Assembly (NCBI GenBank): GCA_963790435.1
Contig: CAWBOI010000003.1
Span: 186,001 to 250,000 of the forward strand
Length of the DNA stretch: 64,000 nucleotides
Direction: 5' to 3'
From: Ilyomonas sp963790435
GTDB lineage: Bacteria > Bacteroidota > Bacteroidia > Chitinophagales > Chitinophagaceae
The first letter of the stretch is position 1; each line of letters begins with the position of its first letter. The position numbers were made by a program, and so were the translations under genes. The notes beneath the pieces were generated by a model, which was not told where the DNA came from, made no database searches, and saw only the letters and a list, made by a program, of their open reading frames with translations. Positions 17,481-26,298 of this stretch are shown in pieces.

Positions 17481-17840
17481 TCACAAGTTCCGTTTCCCTT
17501 CCCACTTCACTCCTACACTACCTTCAAAATTAGGCACGGGCGGATGTTTTTTAATAATTTCAACGCTTAGTTCTTCCACTTCACCAAAGGTTGAAAAAAT
17601 ATCCTGCGCCAATGTGGTAGCAACTGTTTCCAACAAAGCGCGTGGATGCTGCATGTGTTGTTTGATGAGATTGTACACCGCAACATAATCAACCGTTTCG
17701 CTAATGTGCAGCACCGGCATTGCCTTTTCGGTGTAACGAACGAGCACCGTTACTTCATACTCGCCGCCTAACTTTTTTTCTTCATCATACACGCCATGAT
17801 ACGCATAAAACGGAAGGTGGAGCAATTGTATAGTGAGCAT
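17481..17840 (-). CDS. folB: Dihydroneopterin aldolase
   Basis: 119 aa from the ATG at 17838-17840; the frame is open further upstream, but that part is encoded by a dispersed repeat and is not conserved-looking. The family motif FYAYHGVYDEEKKLGGEYEV (residues 11-30) and the lysine region EIIKKHPPVP (K97/K98) are present. It converts dihydroneopterin to 6-hydroxymethyl-dihydropterin in folate synthesis. folD and a PabC-like gene lie elsewhere in this window. Confidence 0.93.
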   Translation of the reverse strand: MLTIQLLHLPFYAYHGVYDEEKKLGGEYEVTVLVRYTEKAMPVLHISETVDYVAVYNLIKQHMQHPRALLETVATTLAQDIFSTFGEVEELSVEIIKKHPPVPNFEGSVGVKWEGKRNL

Positions 17841-17863
17841 ATTGATAAAGAAATGAAAAATGT

Positions 17864-17950
17864 GGAACCGCAAAGGCGCGAAGACGCAAAGGTTTGCAAA
17901 AGACAAGAAAGAATCTTTATGAATCTCCGTGTCTTAGCGTCTTTGCGGTT
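17864..17950. repeat. Inverted CGCAAAG repeat
   Basis: AACCGCAAAG (17866-17875) is matched perfectly by CTTTGCGGTT (17941-17950). Further copies of CGCAAAG and GCGTCTTTGCG lie inside. The right arm ends 8 bp from the serine hydrolase stop codon. Confidence 0.82.
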
Positions 17951-17958
17951 AAAATTAC

Positions 17959-19203
17959 CTATGGTTTGTACACCAATCTTTTGAAATCGTTGGTTACGCC
18001 ACCATGAGGCACGGCAGCTTCCTGCAAAAACAATTCGCCAATTAAATTTCGTTTGGGATCCACCCAGTAAATGGTGTTGAAATAACCGCCCCACGAAAAA
18101 CTTCCTTCCGATATTCCGGTTTCCCTCTCATTAGCGGCTGTGCTGATTTCGAAGCCCAAACCAAATTTGTCTTTACCCAAATGAAGGGTATCAATCCCAT
18201 TGCTTGTCATCAGTTTTACTGTACTGGGTTTCAGCAATTGCCTGCCTTTGTATTCGCCATCCTGCAATAGCATTTGTAAAAATTTTGCATAGTCGGCAAC
18301 AGTTGAACTTAAGCCCGCGCCGCCTGCAAAATAAGTACCGTTGGGTATCAATGGATAATCCGAAAACGTTTTAAACTGACCCCATACTTCCACCATACTT
18401 CCTGTTGAGTCAACGGTATAAACTTTTACCAATCGGCTTCCCTTTTCTTTCGGCAAATAAAAATAAGTATCGCTCATTCCAAGCGGCTGAAAAATGCGTG
18501 TTCTAAAAAATTTGTCTAACGGCATACCCGAAACAATTTCCACAATTCTGCCCAACACATCAACGCTTAAACTGTATGTAAACTTTTCGCCGGGCTGGTT
18601 TACAAGCGGCTGTGTTGCCAGCAAATCAACCATGTTTTTCAATTGCATGGTATCACTTCCAAAGCCAGGCTTCACACCGGCTTTAAAATAAATGGCTTTC
18701 ATTTTTTCAGAGCCGATACCGGCGTAATCAATGCCCGATGTATGCGTTAATAAATCGTGTATCGTAATTTCTCTTTTTGCTGTAACAGTTGTGTAGCTTG
18801 AATCCTGCGCGTAGTAAGTATCCACCACTTTCGGATGCGCAAAGCCCGGAATGTATTTGGAAATGGGATCGGTTAATTTGAGTTTGCCTTCATCGTACAA
18901 CATCATCGCTGCAACGCTTGTAATGGCTTTGGTTTGTGAGGCAATGCGAAAGATAGCATCAGTTTGCATGTTTATGTTATCGTTTTTATCGGCATAACCA
19001 AACGCTTTGTTGTACACCGGTTTACCGTCTTGTACAATGTAAGCCACTGCACCTTCCATCCAGTTACTGTCCATTGCTGTTTGCAACAAACTATCAATGC
19101 GTGTGAATGTTTTTTTGGTAAGCGCATGTCCAGTTGCGGTGAGTTGCGCGTTGCTTTGAAGAAAGAAAAAAAGGGCAAAAACAAAAGCGAAAATTTTTTT
19201 CAT
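17959..19203 (-). CDS. Class C beta-lactamase-like serine hydrolase (secreted)
   Basis: 414 aa. A signal peptide (MKKIFAFVFALFFFLQSNAQ) is followed by the beta-lactamase fold: S89-Q-T-K92 (SxxK, nucleophile and base), a Y-S-L motif (KFTYSLSVDVLGR) and HGG near residue 400, the triad of the beta-lactamase/transpeptidase-like family. Natural substrates of this group include peptidoglycan peptides and various esters. The true substrate is unknown, and the name does not imply antibiotic resistance. Confidence 0.92.
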   Translation of the reverse strand: MKKIFAFVFALFFFLQSNAQLTATGHALTKKTFTRIDSLLQTAMDSNWMEGAVAYIVQDGKPVYNKAFGYADKNDNINMQTDAIFRIASQTKAITSVAAMMLYDEGKLKLTDPISKYIPGFAHPKVVDTYYAQDSSYTTVTAKREITIHDLLTHTSGIDYAGIGSEKMKAIYFKAGVKPGFGSDTMQLKNMVDLLATQPLVNQPGEKFTYSLSVDVLGRIVEIVSGMPLDKFFRTRIFQPLGMSDTYFYLPKEKGSRLVKVYTVDSTGSMVEVWGQFKTFSDYPLIPNGTYFAGGAGLSSTVADYAKFLQMLLQDGEYKGRQLLKPSTVKLMTSNGIDTLHLGKDKFGLGFEISTAANERETGISEGSFSWGGYFNTIYWVDPKRNLIGELFLQEAAVPHGGVTNDFKRLVYKP

Positions 19204-19266
19204 GATGGCGAGTTTGGTTTTATTAATTCTTTGGTGATGGATGACTAAACAGCAATGAATCGAATT

Positions 19267-19560
19267 TTATTTGTAAGCAATGCTAATCACATCTGCCGCT
19301 TTAGCTTCCAGACAAATATTAAGTTGATAATCACTCAATTTGTATATTACAGTGGCCTCTTTACCATTTACAATGGTTAGAGGAAAAGATGATAAATTAA
19401 TAGGTTGTACAACTGTGCCATTATCTAATTGTATTAACCAAGTGCTACAAACTCTTCCCGCTATGAATTTTCCATTGGCGATTATTCGCCCGTCCTTTGT
19501 CTTTTCACAAGCCAACACCATGGTAGTTAATAGAAATAGAACCGAAGCAAAATATTTCAT
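19267..19560 (-). CDS. Small putative lipoprotein
   Basis: 97 aa. The N-terminus MKYFASVLFLLTTMVLAC has a lipobox (VLAC), so the mature protein would start at C18 and be a lipid-anchored, small beta-rich protein. It starts with EKTKDG after the cysteine. I recognise no domain. It lies alone between the serine hydrolase and trxB on the same strand. Confidence 0.7.
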   Translation of the reverse strand: MKYFASVLFLLTTMVLACEKTKDGRIIANGKFIAGRVCSTWLIQLDNGTVVQPINLSSFPLTIVNGKEATVIYKLSDYQLNICLEAKAADVISIAYK

Positions 19561-19714
19561 ACTAAAGTTTATACTTATGATATTGAAACCGCATTAGGCG
19601 TTGCATTTTGTATAATTCAATTTCAATTTTATTTTCTATCGTTTATTTCCCATATGCTGTGTCAAATATTTATCAACGCAAAGTGTGCTAATCATTTATT
19701 TAAATCATTTATTC

Positions 19715-20668
19715 TCAATCCAATCCCTTTTCACTCAAATACCGCTCGGCATCTAAGGCTGCCATGCAGCCGCTGCCTGCTGCGGTAACCGCCTGCCGGT
19801 AAATTTTATCCTGCACATCGCCTGCGGCAAATACGCCTTCGATATTTGTTTTGGAAGTGCCGGGAACCGTTTGAATATAACCCGCTTCATCCATGTTCAA
19901 AATGTCTTTAAAAATATCGCTGTTGGGGTGATGACCAATGGCAACAAAAAACGCGCTCACAGGAACTGTTTGCAGCTCGCCGGTTTGAATATTTTTAATG
20001 CGAACACCATCTACTTTTTTATCGCCCAGCACTTCATCGGTTTCGCTGTTCCAGTAAATCTTTATATTGTCGGTATTCTTTACACGATCCTGCATCACTT
20101 TGCTGGCGCGCATTCCGTTCTCGCCCTTGCGTACAATCATGTGAACAGTGGTAGCCAGTTTAGAAAGATAAATGGCTTCTTCGCAAGCTGTATCGCCTGC
20201 ACCTACAATCGCCACTTCTTTACCCCGAAAAAAGAAACCATCGCATACGGCACAGGCGCTAACGCCGTAACCGTTTAAGCGTTGTTCGCTTTCAATATTC
20301 AGCCACTTGGCAGACGCGCCGGTTGAAATAATTACGGCATCGGCTTCTATCCATTTGTGCTCATCAATTTCCACTTTGTGCGTGCCATTGCTAAAGTCAA
20401 CTTTCGTTGCCAAACCATAGCGAATGTCGGTACCCATGCGCTTTGCCTGCGCTTCAAAATGGATCATCATTTCAGGTCCTTGAATGCCTTGCGGATAGCC
20501 TGGATAATTTTCAACTTCCGTGGTAATGGTCAACTGTCCGCCCGGCTGAATGCCCTGGTATAAAATGGGTTTCAGGTTGGCGCGGGCAGCATAAATAGCC
20601 GCCGTATAACCTGCGGGTCCTGACCCGATAATTAAACAATGTGTTTTTTCTATTGTTTCGTTTTCCAT
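19715..20668 (-). CDS. trxB: Thioredoxin-disulfide reductase
   Basis: 317 aa, the usual length. The FAD-binding GSGPAGYTAAIYAA (15-28), redox-active C139-A-V-C142, NADPH-binding GAGDTACEEA (156-165) and the C-terminal GVFAAGDVQD motif are all present. It reduces thioredoxin with NADPH. The gene is followed upstream (by strand) by a CTTG heptad array separating it from cysK. Confidence 0.97.
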   Translation of the reverse strand: MENETIEKTHCLIIGSGPAGYTAAIYAARANLKPILYQGIQPGGQLTITTEVENYPGYPQGIQGPEMMIHFEAQAKRMGTDIRYGLATKVDFSNGTHKVEIDEHKWIEADAVIISTGASAKWLNIESEQRLNGYGVSACAVCDGFFFRGKEVAIVGAGDTACEEAIYLSKLATTVHMIVRKGENGMRASKVMQDRVKNTDNIKIYWNSETDEVLGDKKVDGVRIKNIQTGELQTVPVSAFFVAIGHHPNSDIFKDILNMDEAGYIQTVPGTSKTNIEGVFAAGDVQDKIYRQAVTAAGSGCMAALDAERYLSEKGLD

Positions 20669-20703
20669 TTGTAAAAATTATTTTTAATACTTATCGCTCA
20701 AAG

Positions 20704-20787
20704 CCTGTAGCTTGAATCTTGATACCTGAATCTTGCAACTTGTATCTTGAACCTTGTCTCTTGTTCTTCCAATCTTGTAACTTCTCA
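20704..20787. repeat. CTTGNNN heptad array 2
   Basis: Twelve 7-bp units without a phase break: CCTGTAG, CTTGAAT, CTTGATA, CCTGAAT, CTTGCAA, CTTGTAT, CTTGAAC, CTTGTCT, CTTGTTC, TTCCAAT, CTTGTAA, CTTCTCA. The TCA of the last unit is the complement of the cysK stop codon. Confidence 0.9.
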
Positions 20788-21696
20788 AAACAATCCTTCA
20801 ATACTTAAATACCGTTCGCCGGTATCGTAGTTAAACAGCAATACGCGGCTGCCTTCTTTAATGTCGGGTAATTTTTTAGCCAGAGCCGCCAGTGTTGCAC
20901 CGCTTGAAATGCCGCCAAATACACCTTCTTCCATCGCGGCACGTTTGGTATATTCAAACGATTCTTCTTTATTAATTTGAATCACGCCATCTAAAACCGA
21001 TGTATCTAAATTATGGGGAATAAAGCCTGCGCCGATACCCTGAATAGGATGCGGGCCGGCTGTGCCGCCACTGATAACAGGCGATAGCTCCGGCTCTACA
21101 GCAAAGATTTTTATGGCTGGAAAATGCTGCTTTAAAATTCTCCCTACGGCTGTAATATGGCCGCCTGTGCCTACGCCGGTAATCATATAATCAAACCCTT
21201 CAGGAAAATCTTTCAAAATTTCTGCTGCTGTTGTTCTACTGTGAACCTCAACATTGGCAGGATTATTAAACTGTTGCGGCATCCAGGCACCGGGAATAGA
21301 GGCAACCATTTCTTTTGCTCTTTCTATTGCGCCGTTCATGCCTTTTTCGCGCGGCGTTAATTCAAAAGTAGCGCCATAAGCGCTCATCAGCTTGCGCCGT
21401 TCAACACTCATGCTTTCCGGCATCACCAAAATCAATTTATAACCCTTTACGGCGGATACCAATGCCAGGCCAATACCCGTGTTGCCTGATGTTGGCTCGA
21501 TGATGGTGCTCTTTGTTGAGAGTATGCCTTTTTGCTCGGCATCTTCTATCATCGCTAATGCAATACGGTCTTTAATGCTGCCACCGGGATTGGCACGTTC
21601 CAACTTTGTCCATACTTCAATGGTAGGAGGAAATAGTTTGTTTACGCGAACATGTGGCGTGTTGCCGATGAGTTCTAATACGTTTTGTGCTTTCAT
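20785..21696 (-). CDS. cysK: Cysteine synthase (O-acetylserine sulfhydrylase)
   Basis: 303 aa from the ATG at 21694-21696 (MKAQNVLELIGNTP); the frame is open 13 codons further but that part is not family-like. K42 in NPGGSIKDR carries PLP; SGNTGIGLAL and GTGGH bind the cofactor and substrate. It makes cysteine from O-acetylserine and sulfide. CysM cannot be fully ruled out. Both flanks carry heptad arrays, and the stop codon is part of one of them. Confidence 0.94.
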   Translation of the reverse strand: MKAQNVLELIGNTPHVRVNKLFPPTIEVWTKLERANPGGSIKDRIALAMIEDAEQKGILSTKSTIIEPTSGNTGIGLALVSAVKGYKLILVMPESMSVERRKLMSAYGATFELTPREKGMNGAIERAKEMVASIPGAWMPQQFNNPANVEVHSRTTAAEILKDFPEGFDYMITGVGTGGHITAVGRILKQHFPAIKIFAVEPELSPVISGGTAGPHPIQGIGAGFIPHNLDTSVLDGVIQINKEESFEYTKRAAMEEGVFGGISSGATLAALAKKLPDIKEGSRVLLFNYDTGERYLSIEGLF

Positions 21697-21722
21697 AAGT
21701 GATGAAAAATAAAACGGGTTAA

Positions 21723-21792
21723 AGATAAGAAGCAAGATTCAAGAGACAAGAATCAAGAAGCAAGAGGCAAGATTTAAGAAACAAGATTTAAG
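21723..21792. repeat. Heptad array 3 (NNNCAAG orientation)
   Basis: Ten units: AGATAAG, AAGCAAG, ATTCAAG, AGACAAG, AATCAAG, AAGCAAG, AGGCAAG, ATTTAAG, AAACAAG, ATTTAAG. It is the reverse orientation of the array at 21841, so the two can pair into a long stem. Confidence 0.9.
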
Positions 21793-21840
21793 TTTGGAAA
21801 AAATAAGCAAAACCAAACGATTCAATATTTGCTACTTTGA

Positions 21841-21888
21841 CTTGAACCTTGAATTTCTTTCTTGATTCTTGAATCTTGTTCCTTGCTA
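21841..21888. repeat. CTTGNNN heptad array 4
   Basis: Six clear units plus one 6-bp unit: CTTGAAC, CTTGAAT, TTCTTT, CTTGATT, CTTGAAT, CTTGTTC, CTTGCTA. The CTA of the last unit (21886-21888) is the complement of the stop codon of the TPR gene. Confidence 0.88.
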
Positions 21889-23373
21889 CTCCCCTTTGCA
21901 TCTCGCGATGCCTGCTTTTGCTTTTTGGTCAATCGAATCTTTATAATCATGGTCACCCATATCCAAACATTCCTGATAGTATTTTATCGCCTCTTCTTTA
22001 TTGCCTCTGCGCTCATAGATACCGCCAATTTGCAATGCCGCACGGGCAGCAAAATATTCGGTGCTGTTTCTGCCTAAAGCAATGGAGGCACGGTAGGCAG
22101 CAATGGCTTCATCGTCTCTTCCCAAATCATCATAAATACGCGCCACACGGTAATTGAACTCTAATTTTTCTTCGGACAGTGTAAAATCGTTGGTTGTTTT
22201 TCCTATCAACATTGCCAGCGCTTCTTTGTTATAACCACCGTCATTTAGCAATCTCGCTTTTAACAACAAAGGGTTTGGAAATGCACCTTTTTTAGCTTCC
22301 CGTTCGGCTTGTTTATCAGCATCGGAAACGGTGTTACCACGTTGCAGTAAAAGCTGTACGGCTTTTTTAGCAGCAGGCAAGTTGCCTTGCAGATAATAGC
22401 ACCAACTCAATTTTTGATACGCATCTTTTACATAAAAATTTCCTTTGAAGGTGCGAAGAAACGTTTCAAAAAGCGCAGCCGCTTCTACCAATTCCAGATG
22501 ATTCATTTTGATAAAAGCCATCTCGTAATTCCACATGGGAATGGTCATGTATTCAGGCGAAGGATTGCGGTTAAGGATGATGCTTTTTGCCCATTCTGCT
22601 TGTTTGTTATTCAAGGCAAGATTTGCTGTCATGTAAGCAAACAAATGATTGTTCACTACATCTAATTTCTTTTGTTTGATGAAAGCAAAAGCTTCTTCAG
22701 GTTTGTTTTGAATGTAAAAAAGGAGATAGCAATAATAAAAAGCCGCTTCATTAAAAAAAAACTGCGCCGATGAATCGGTGCTGTTCACAAAGGCGCGCAG
22801 CATCTGCATTCCACCGTTTACCGAACCTTTGATTCCCAAAAAACCTGCAATGCCTTTGTAGCTGTTGGGTATTAAACCGGCAAGTACCTGCATGGGTGCA
22901 TACACCATGTTATCGGGTAAAAAATTGGGGTACTGTTTCCGGTTGTCTTTGATGTACGAAAACGCTTTTTTAAACGCAAAAAAAGCCGTGAACCGCTCAT
23001 TAAATTTGATAGCCATCATCGCCTTGTGCAGGTAAGCAACGCCAAGACAATAATTGTAGTAAGGCGAGCTTTCATCACCATCTTTAAAGTTGTCAATCCT
23101 ATCTTCAATAGCTTCCTTCTTGGCTTTGTAATCGGCAGGATCTTCATTAAAAAACACAACGAAAAAATCAATGTAGCTCTGTAACAAATCAGGAATGAGG
23201 TTGTTGCTGTTTTGCTTTCTGGCTTCTTCTATCAAACGCTCGCCAGTGCTGAGTTTGAGGCTGGTGATGTTTTGAAAAGCCTCCTTGCAAACCGGAGTAA
23301 AATCGTACACTTTTTGTGCAAAACCAAAAAGAGAAAACAACAGGAAAACAAGAATAAAAACGACTTGTTTCAT
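21886..23373 (-). CDS. Secreted tetratricopeptide-repeat protein
   Basis: 495 aa from the ATG at 23371-23373 (MKQVVFILVFLLFSLFGFAQ, signal peptide); upstream codons are in frame but not signal-like. Paired helices run through the protein, with clear TPR units at the C-terminus (ARIYDDLGRDDEAIAAYRAS, then GNKEEAIKYYQECLDMG). Probably a periplasmic scaffold protein; similar large TPR proteins are common in Bacteroidota. Function is unknown. The end of the gene, GAG-TAG, lies in a heptad array. Confidence 0.82.
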   Translation of the reverse strand: MKQVVFILVFLLFSLFGFAQKVYDFTPVCKEAFQNITSLKLSTGERLIEEARKQNSNNLIPDLLQSYIDFFVVFFNEDPADYKAKKEAIEDRIDNFKDGDESSPYYNYCLGVAYLHKAMMAIKFNERFTAFFAFKKAFSYIKDNRKQYPNFLPDNMVYAPMQVLAGLIPNSYKGIAGFLGIKGSVNGGMQMLRAFVNSTDSSAQFFFNEAAFYYCYLLFYIQNKPEEAFAFIKQKKLDVVNNHLFAYMTANLALNNKQAEWAKSIILNRNPSPEYMTIPMWNYEMAFIKMNHLELVEAAALFETFLRTFKGNFYVKDAYQKLSWCYYLQGNLPAAKKAVQLLLQRGNTVSDADKQAEREAKKGAFPNPLLLKARLLNDGGYNKEALAMLIGKTTNDFTLSEEKLEFNYRVARIYDDLGRDDEAIAAYRASIALGRNSTEYFAARAALQIGGIYERRGNKEEAIKYYQECLDMGDHDYKDSIDQKAKAGIARCKGE

Positions 23374-23441
23374 TAGCTCATTTCTTATTAAAAACAAAGG
23401 GTGCAATTGCACCCTTGTTAATTTATTTTAATGAAATGCTA

Positions 23442-24197
23442 TTACTCAGTTTCTACCACGTTATTCAAATCATCGTCCACCAGAATGCGACCGCAGTTTT
23501 CGCAAACCATCACTTTTTTGCGCTGTTTGATTTCGCTTTGTTTTTGCGGTGGAATGGCATTGTAGCAACCACCACACGCATCACGGTCAACCGGCACAAC
23601 TGCCAGCCCGTTGCGATAGCTTTTGCGAATGCGATCATAAGAATACAACAATCTTTCATCCATGCCTTTGCGGGCATCCTGTGCCAAGTCGTCGAAGTGC
23701 GTTTCTTCTTTTTCCGTTTCGGTGATTATCTTTTGCAAATCGCTTTTCTTATTGTTCAGCAACGTTTCTTTATTTTCAATTTGCTTATTGGCATTTTCTA
23801 ACTGACGTGCTTTTTCGGCTAACTCTTCATTGGCATCGCGAATGTGTTTTTCAGCCAGTTTGCCTTCGAGTTGCTGCATCTCAATTTCTTTGTTAATGGC
23901 TTCAAACTCACGGTTGTTTTTTACCGCTTCGCTTTGCTTTTCGTATTTCTTTACCAGTTCAGCCGCTTCTTTTATTGCATTTCTTTTTTGCTCCATGAAA
24001 TCGTTGATGCCATTGATTTCTTCTTCAATGCGGTTTTTGCGGCTGGTTAAGCCTTGAATCTCGTCTTCCAAATCACTTACTTCCATCGGAAGTTCGCCTT
24101 TTAAAATTTGTATTTGATCTAATTTAGAATCTATTTTTTGCAATTTGATTAAGGAAGCTAATTTTTCTTCCACTGAAAATTCTTTAACTGCAGGCAT
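23442..24197 (-). CDS. Coiled-coil zinc-ribbon protein (CT398/DUF-type)
   Basis: 251 aa from the ATG at 24195-24197; about residues 5-190 form a long coiled coil rich in E, K and Q, and the C-terminus has a C4 zinc ribbon (CGGCYNAIPP then VMVCENCGRIL). It lies directly downstream of the Nif3-like gene on the same strand, a pairing I know as common in Bacteroidota and other phyla. Nucleic-acid or protein binding is inferred; the molecular role is unknown. Confidence 0.87.
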   Translation of the reverse strand: MPAVKEFSVEEKLASLIKLQKIDSKLDQIQILKGELPMEVSDLEDEIQGLTSRKNRIEEEINGINDFMEQKRNAIKEAAELVKKYEKQSEAVKNNREFEAINKEIEMQQLEGKLAEKHIRDANEELAEKARQLENANKQIENKETLLNNKKSDLQKIITETEKEETHFDDLAQDARKGMDERLLYSYDRIRKSYRNGLAVVPVDRDACGGCYNAIPPQKQSEIKQRKKVMVCENCGRILVDDDLNNVVETE

Positions 24198-24203
24198 ATT
24201 GTA

Positions 24204-24245
24204 ATGTACGATTTTAGATGTTTGATGTACGATGTATGATTTGTA
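24204..24245. repeat. ATGTNYG heptad array
   Basis: Six phased 7-bp units: ATGTACG, ATTTTAG, ATGTTTG, ATGTACG, ATGTATG, ATTTGTA, just upstream of the zinc-ribbon gene start. Confidence 0.8.
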
Positions 24246-24261
24246 AAGAATGATGCTTAGC

Positions 24262-24289
24262 ACTCATCATTCACTACTCACCACTCACA
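24262..24289. repeat. ACTCAYY heptad array overlapping a stop codon
   Basis: Four phased units: ACTCATC, ATTCACT, ACTCACC, ACTCACA. They encode the last residues (VSGE) and the stop of the Nif3-like protein on the minus strand. Confidence 0.8.
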
Positions 24290-25380
24290 AAATAATTCAC
24301 CGGATTTGTTTTCGTTCCGGTTTTAAGGATGGCAAAGTTATGAAATTCCGACCTTAAAACATCGTATAGCAAGTCAATGGTAAACTGTTCACTTTCCCAA
24401 TGGCCAATGTCCATCAAAACGATTTGATTGTCGGCATCAAAAAACTCGTGGTATTTTACATCGGAAGTAATGTAAACATCAGCTTTTTGAGCCATGGCTT
24501 TTTTAAGCAAAAACAAACCTGCACCACCACAAAGCGCAACTTTTTTAACGTTTCGATTGAACAATTTTGTGTGTTTTACAACCTGCAAATGAAACGTTTG
24601 AGCGAGATGTTGTAAAAAATCGTTTTCACTCATTTCCGTTTCCAGTTCGCCAATAATGCCGCTGCCAACATTCTGATAGGCGTTATCGAGCGAAACAATA
24701 TCGTACGCCACTTCTTCATAAGGATGCGATTGCAATAGCGCATTTATAACCTGCTGCTGACGATGCCCGTAAAAAATCAATTCTACTTTTACTTCTTCCG
24801 TTTCGGCACGTTTGCCCTTTTCACCAATGTAAGGATTTGTGTTTTCAGAGGGTTTATAGGTGCCCCAACCTTCGCTGTTAAAACTGCACTCACTGTAAGC
24901 CCCAATGTTTCCGGCACCGGCTTCAAACAAAGCTGTTTTTACCCTTTCCGCATCCTCAACTGGTATGTAAGTGTATAGCTTTCTTAATAAGCCTGTTTTG
25001 GGTTCTAACACCTTGCAATGTTGCAAACCCAATTGCTCCGCCATGCGTTTGCTTACTCCATTGTACACATTGTCTAAGTTGGTATGAATGGCATAAATGG
25101 CAATCTCGTTTTTGATGGCAGCGATGACTGTTCGTTCCACATAAGTTTTGCCGGTCAATTTTTTTAACCCGCCAAAAATAATAGGATGATGAGCCACGAC
25201 CAGATTGCAGCCTTTTTCTATTGCTTCACTCACCACATCTTCCGTAACATCTAACGAACAAATGATACCTGTACATTGCCATGATGCATCGCCGGTAAGC
25301 AAGCCTGCATTGTCGTAGCTTTCCTGGTACGAAAGCGGCGCATAACTCTCCAATGTTTGAATCACTTCGCTGATGTTCAT
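24274..25380 (-). CDS. Nif3-like dinuclear metal-centre protein
   Basis: 368 aa from the ATG at 25378-25380 (MNISEVIQTLESYAPLSYQE). The metal ligands sit in VVAHHPIIFGG (His pair), HTNLDN and, at the C-terminus, LMDIGHWESEQF; the middle insert (HPYEEVAYD) is the YqfO-type domain. This is the family once called GTP cyclohydrolase 1 type 2. Members form hexamers with two metals per subunit; the physiological reaction is unclear. The final four residues come from a heptad repeat. Confidence 0.93.
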   Translation of the reverse strand: MNISEVIQTLESYAPLSYQESYDNAGLLTGDASWQCTGIICSLDVTEDVVSEAIEKGCNLVVAHHPIIFGGLKKLTGKTYVERTVIAAIKNEIAIYAIHTNLDNVYNGVSKRMAEQLGLQHCKVLEPKTGLLRKLYTYIPVEDAERVKTALFEAGAGNIGAYSECSFNSEGWGTYKPSENTNPYIGEKGKRAETEEVKVELIFYGHRQQQVINALLQSHPYEEVAYDIVSLDNAYQNVGSGIIGELETEMSENDFLQHLAQTFHLQVVKHTKLFNRNVKKVALCGGAGLFLLKKAMAQKADVYITSDVKYHEFFDADNQIVLMDIGHWESEQFTIDLLYDVLRSEFHNFAILKTGTKTNPVNYFVSGE

Positions 25381-25431
25381 AAAATAGATAAAGATAAAGG
25401 CTAAAGAAAAACTTTTATTTTCATTCTTCAA

Positions 25432-26283
25432 ATGACCACATCTTATCTCATCCATAACGGCGAATTGGTTGCTGATGATGCGCTAATCCTGACCGCCAAC
25501 AACCGTTCGTTTCGGTATGGCGATGGCTGTTTTGAAACGATGAAATTCATTAATGGCAATATCATTCTGCAACACCTGCATTGGCAACGTTTGTTTTCGT
25601 CAATAAAAATTTTACAGTTTGATGTGCACGATTCTTTTACTCAGGATTATTTATGCGAACAAATACAAATTCTTACGAAACGCAATGGGCATCAGCATTT
25701 GGCGCGAATCAGGCTTACCGTATTTCGTGGTGATGGAAATTTACAGGACGCAAACAATGATGTTAACTTCATCATTCAAAGCTGGTCGTTACAACAATTT
25801 CCCCACTTTAATGAAGACGGGCTTGCAATTGATATTTTTGAAGATGCACGTAAATCAGCCGATTTGTTTTCGTCCATAAAAACAAACAATTACCTGCCTT
25901 ATGCAATGGCAACAAAATGGTGCAAAACCAAAAACATAAAGGATGCGCTCATTTTGAACAGTTATCATCACATTGCAGAAGCTACTACATCGAATGTATT
26001 TATTGTAAAAGACAACATCATCAAAACGCCTGCTTTGTCTGAAGGTTGCATTGCGGGAGTGGTAAGAAGTCATTTGCTATCGTGTATAAAAAATAATGGT
26101 TTGACGTATGAAGAAACAACACTAACAATCGAAGATGTAGTAGATGCCGATGAAGTGTTTTTAACCAATGCAGGCTGGTATATTCAATGGGTGAAACGCT
26201 TGCGCGGTAAGGCTTTCACAAATGAAATTGCAAGGTTTTTATTCAACCAGTTTATCACTCCTTTGATAAAAAAAAACGAATAA
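25432..26283 (+). CDS. Class IV aminotransferase / aminodeoxychorismate lyase-like
   Basis: 283 aa. The fold-type IV PLP enzyme signature is present: FRYGDGCFETMK near the N-terminus, PLP lysine K150 (SSIKTNNYLPYA), E183 in HHIAEATTSNVF, and the phosphate-binding region (GCIAGVVRSHLL). The short length and the gene's position near folate genes in the window favour 4-amino-4-deoxychorismate lyase (PabC, para-aminobenzoate synthesis), but branched-chain or D-amino-acid transaminase activity cannot be excluded. Read divergently from the Nif3-like gene with 51 bp between starts. Confidence 0.86.
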   Translation: MTTSYLIHNGELVADDALILTANNRSFRYGDGCFETMKFINGNIILQHLHWQRLFSSIKILQFDVHDSFTQDYLCEQIQILTKRNGHQHLARIRLTVFRGDGNLQDANNDVNFIIQSWSLQQFPHFNEDGLAIDIFEDARKSADLFSSIKTNNYLPYAMATKWCKTKNIKDALILNSYHHIAEATTSNVFIVKDNIIKTPALSEGCIAGVVRSHLLSCIKNNGLTYEETTLTIEDVVDADEVFLTNAGWYIQWVKRLRGKAFTNEIARFLFNQFITPLIKKNE

Positions 26284-26298
26284 AAACAAATCGTCTTT

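Noticed and set aside
17841..17906. Longer folB start
   Set aside because: The extra residues are encoded by the CGCAAAG repeat and precede the natural family start MLTIQLLHLP.
20704..21888. CRISPR-like repeat arrays
   Set aside because: Units are 7 bp without spacers, and no cas gene is in the window.
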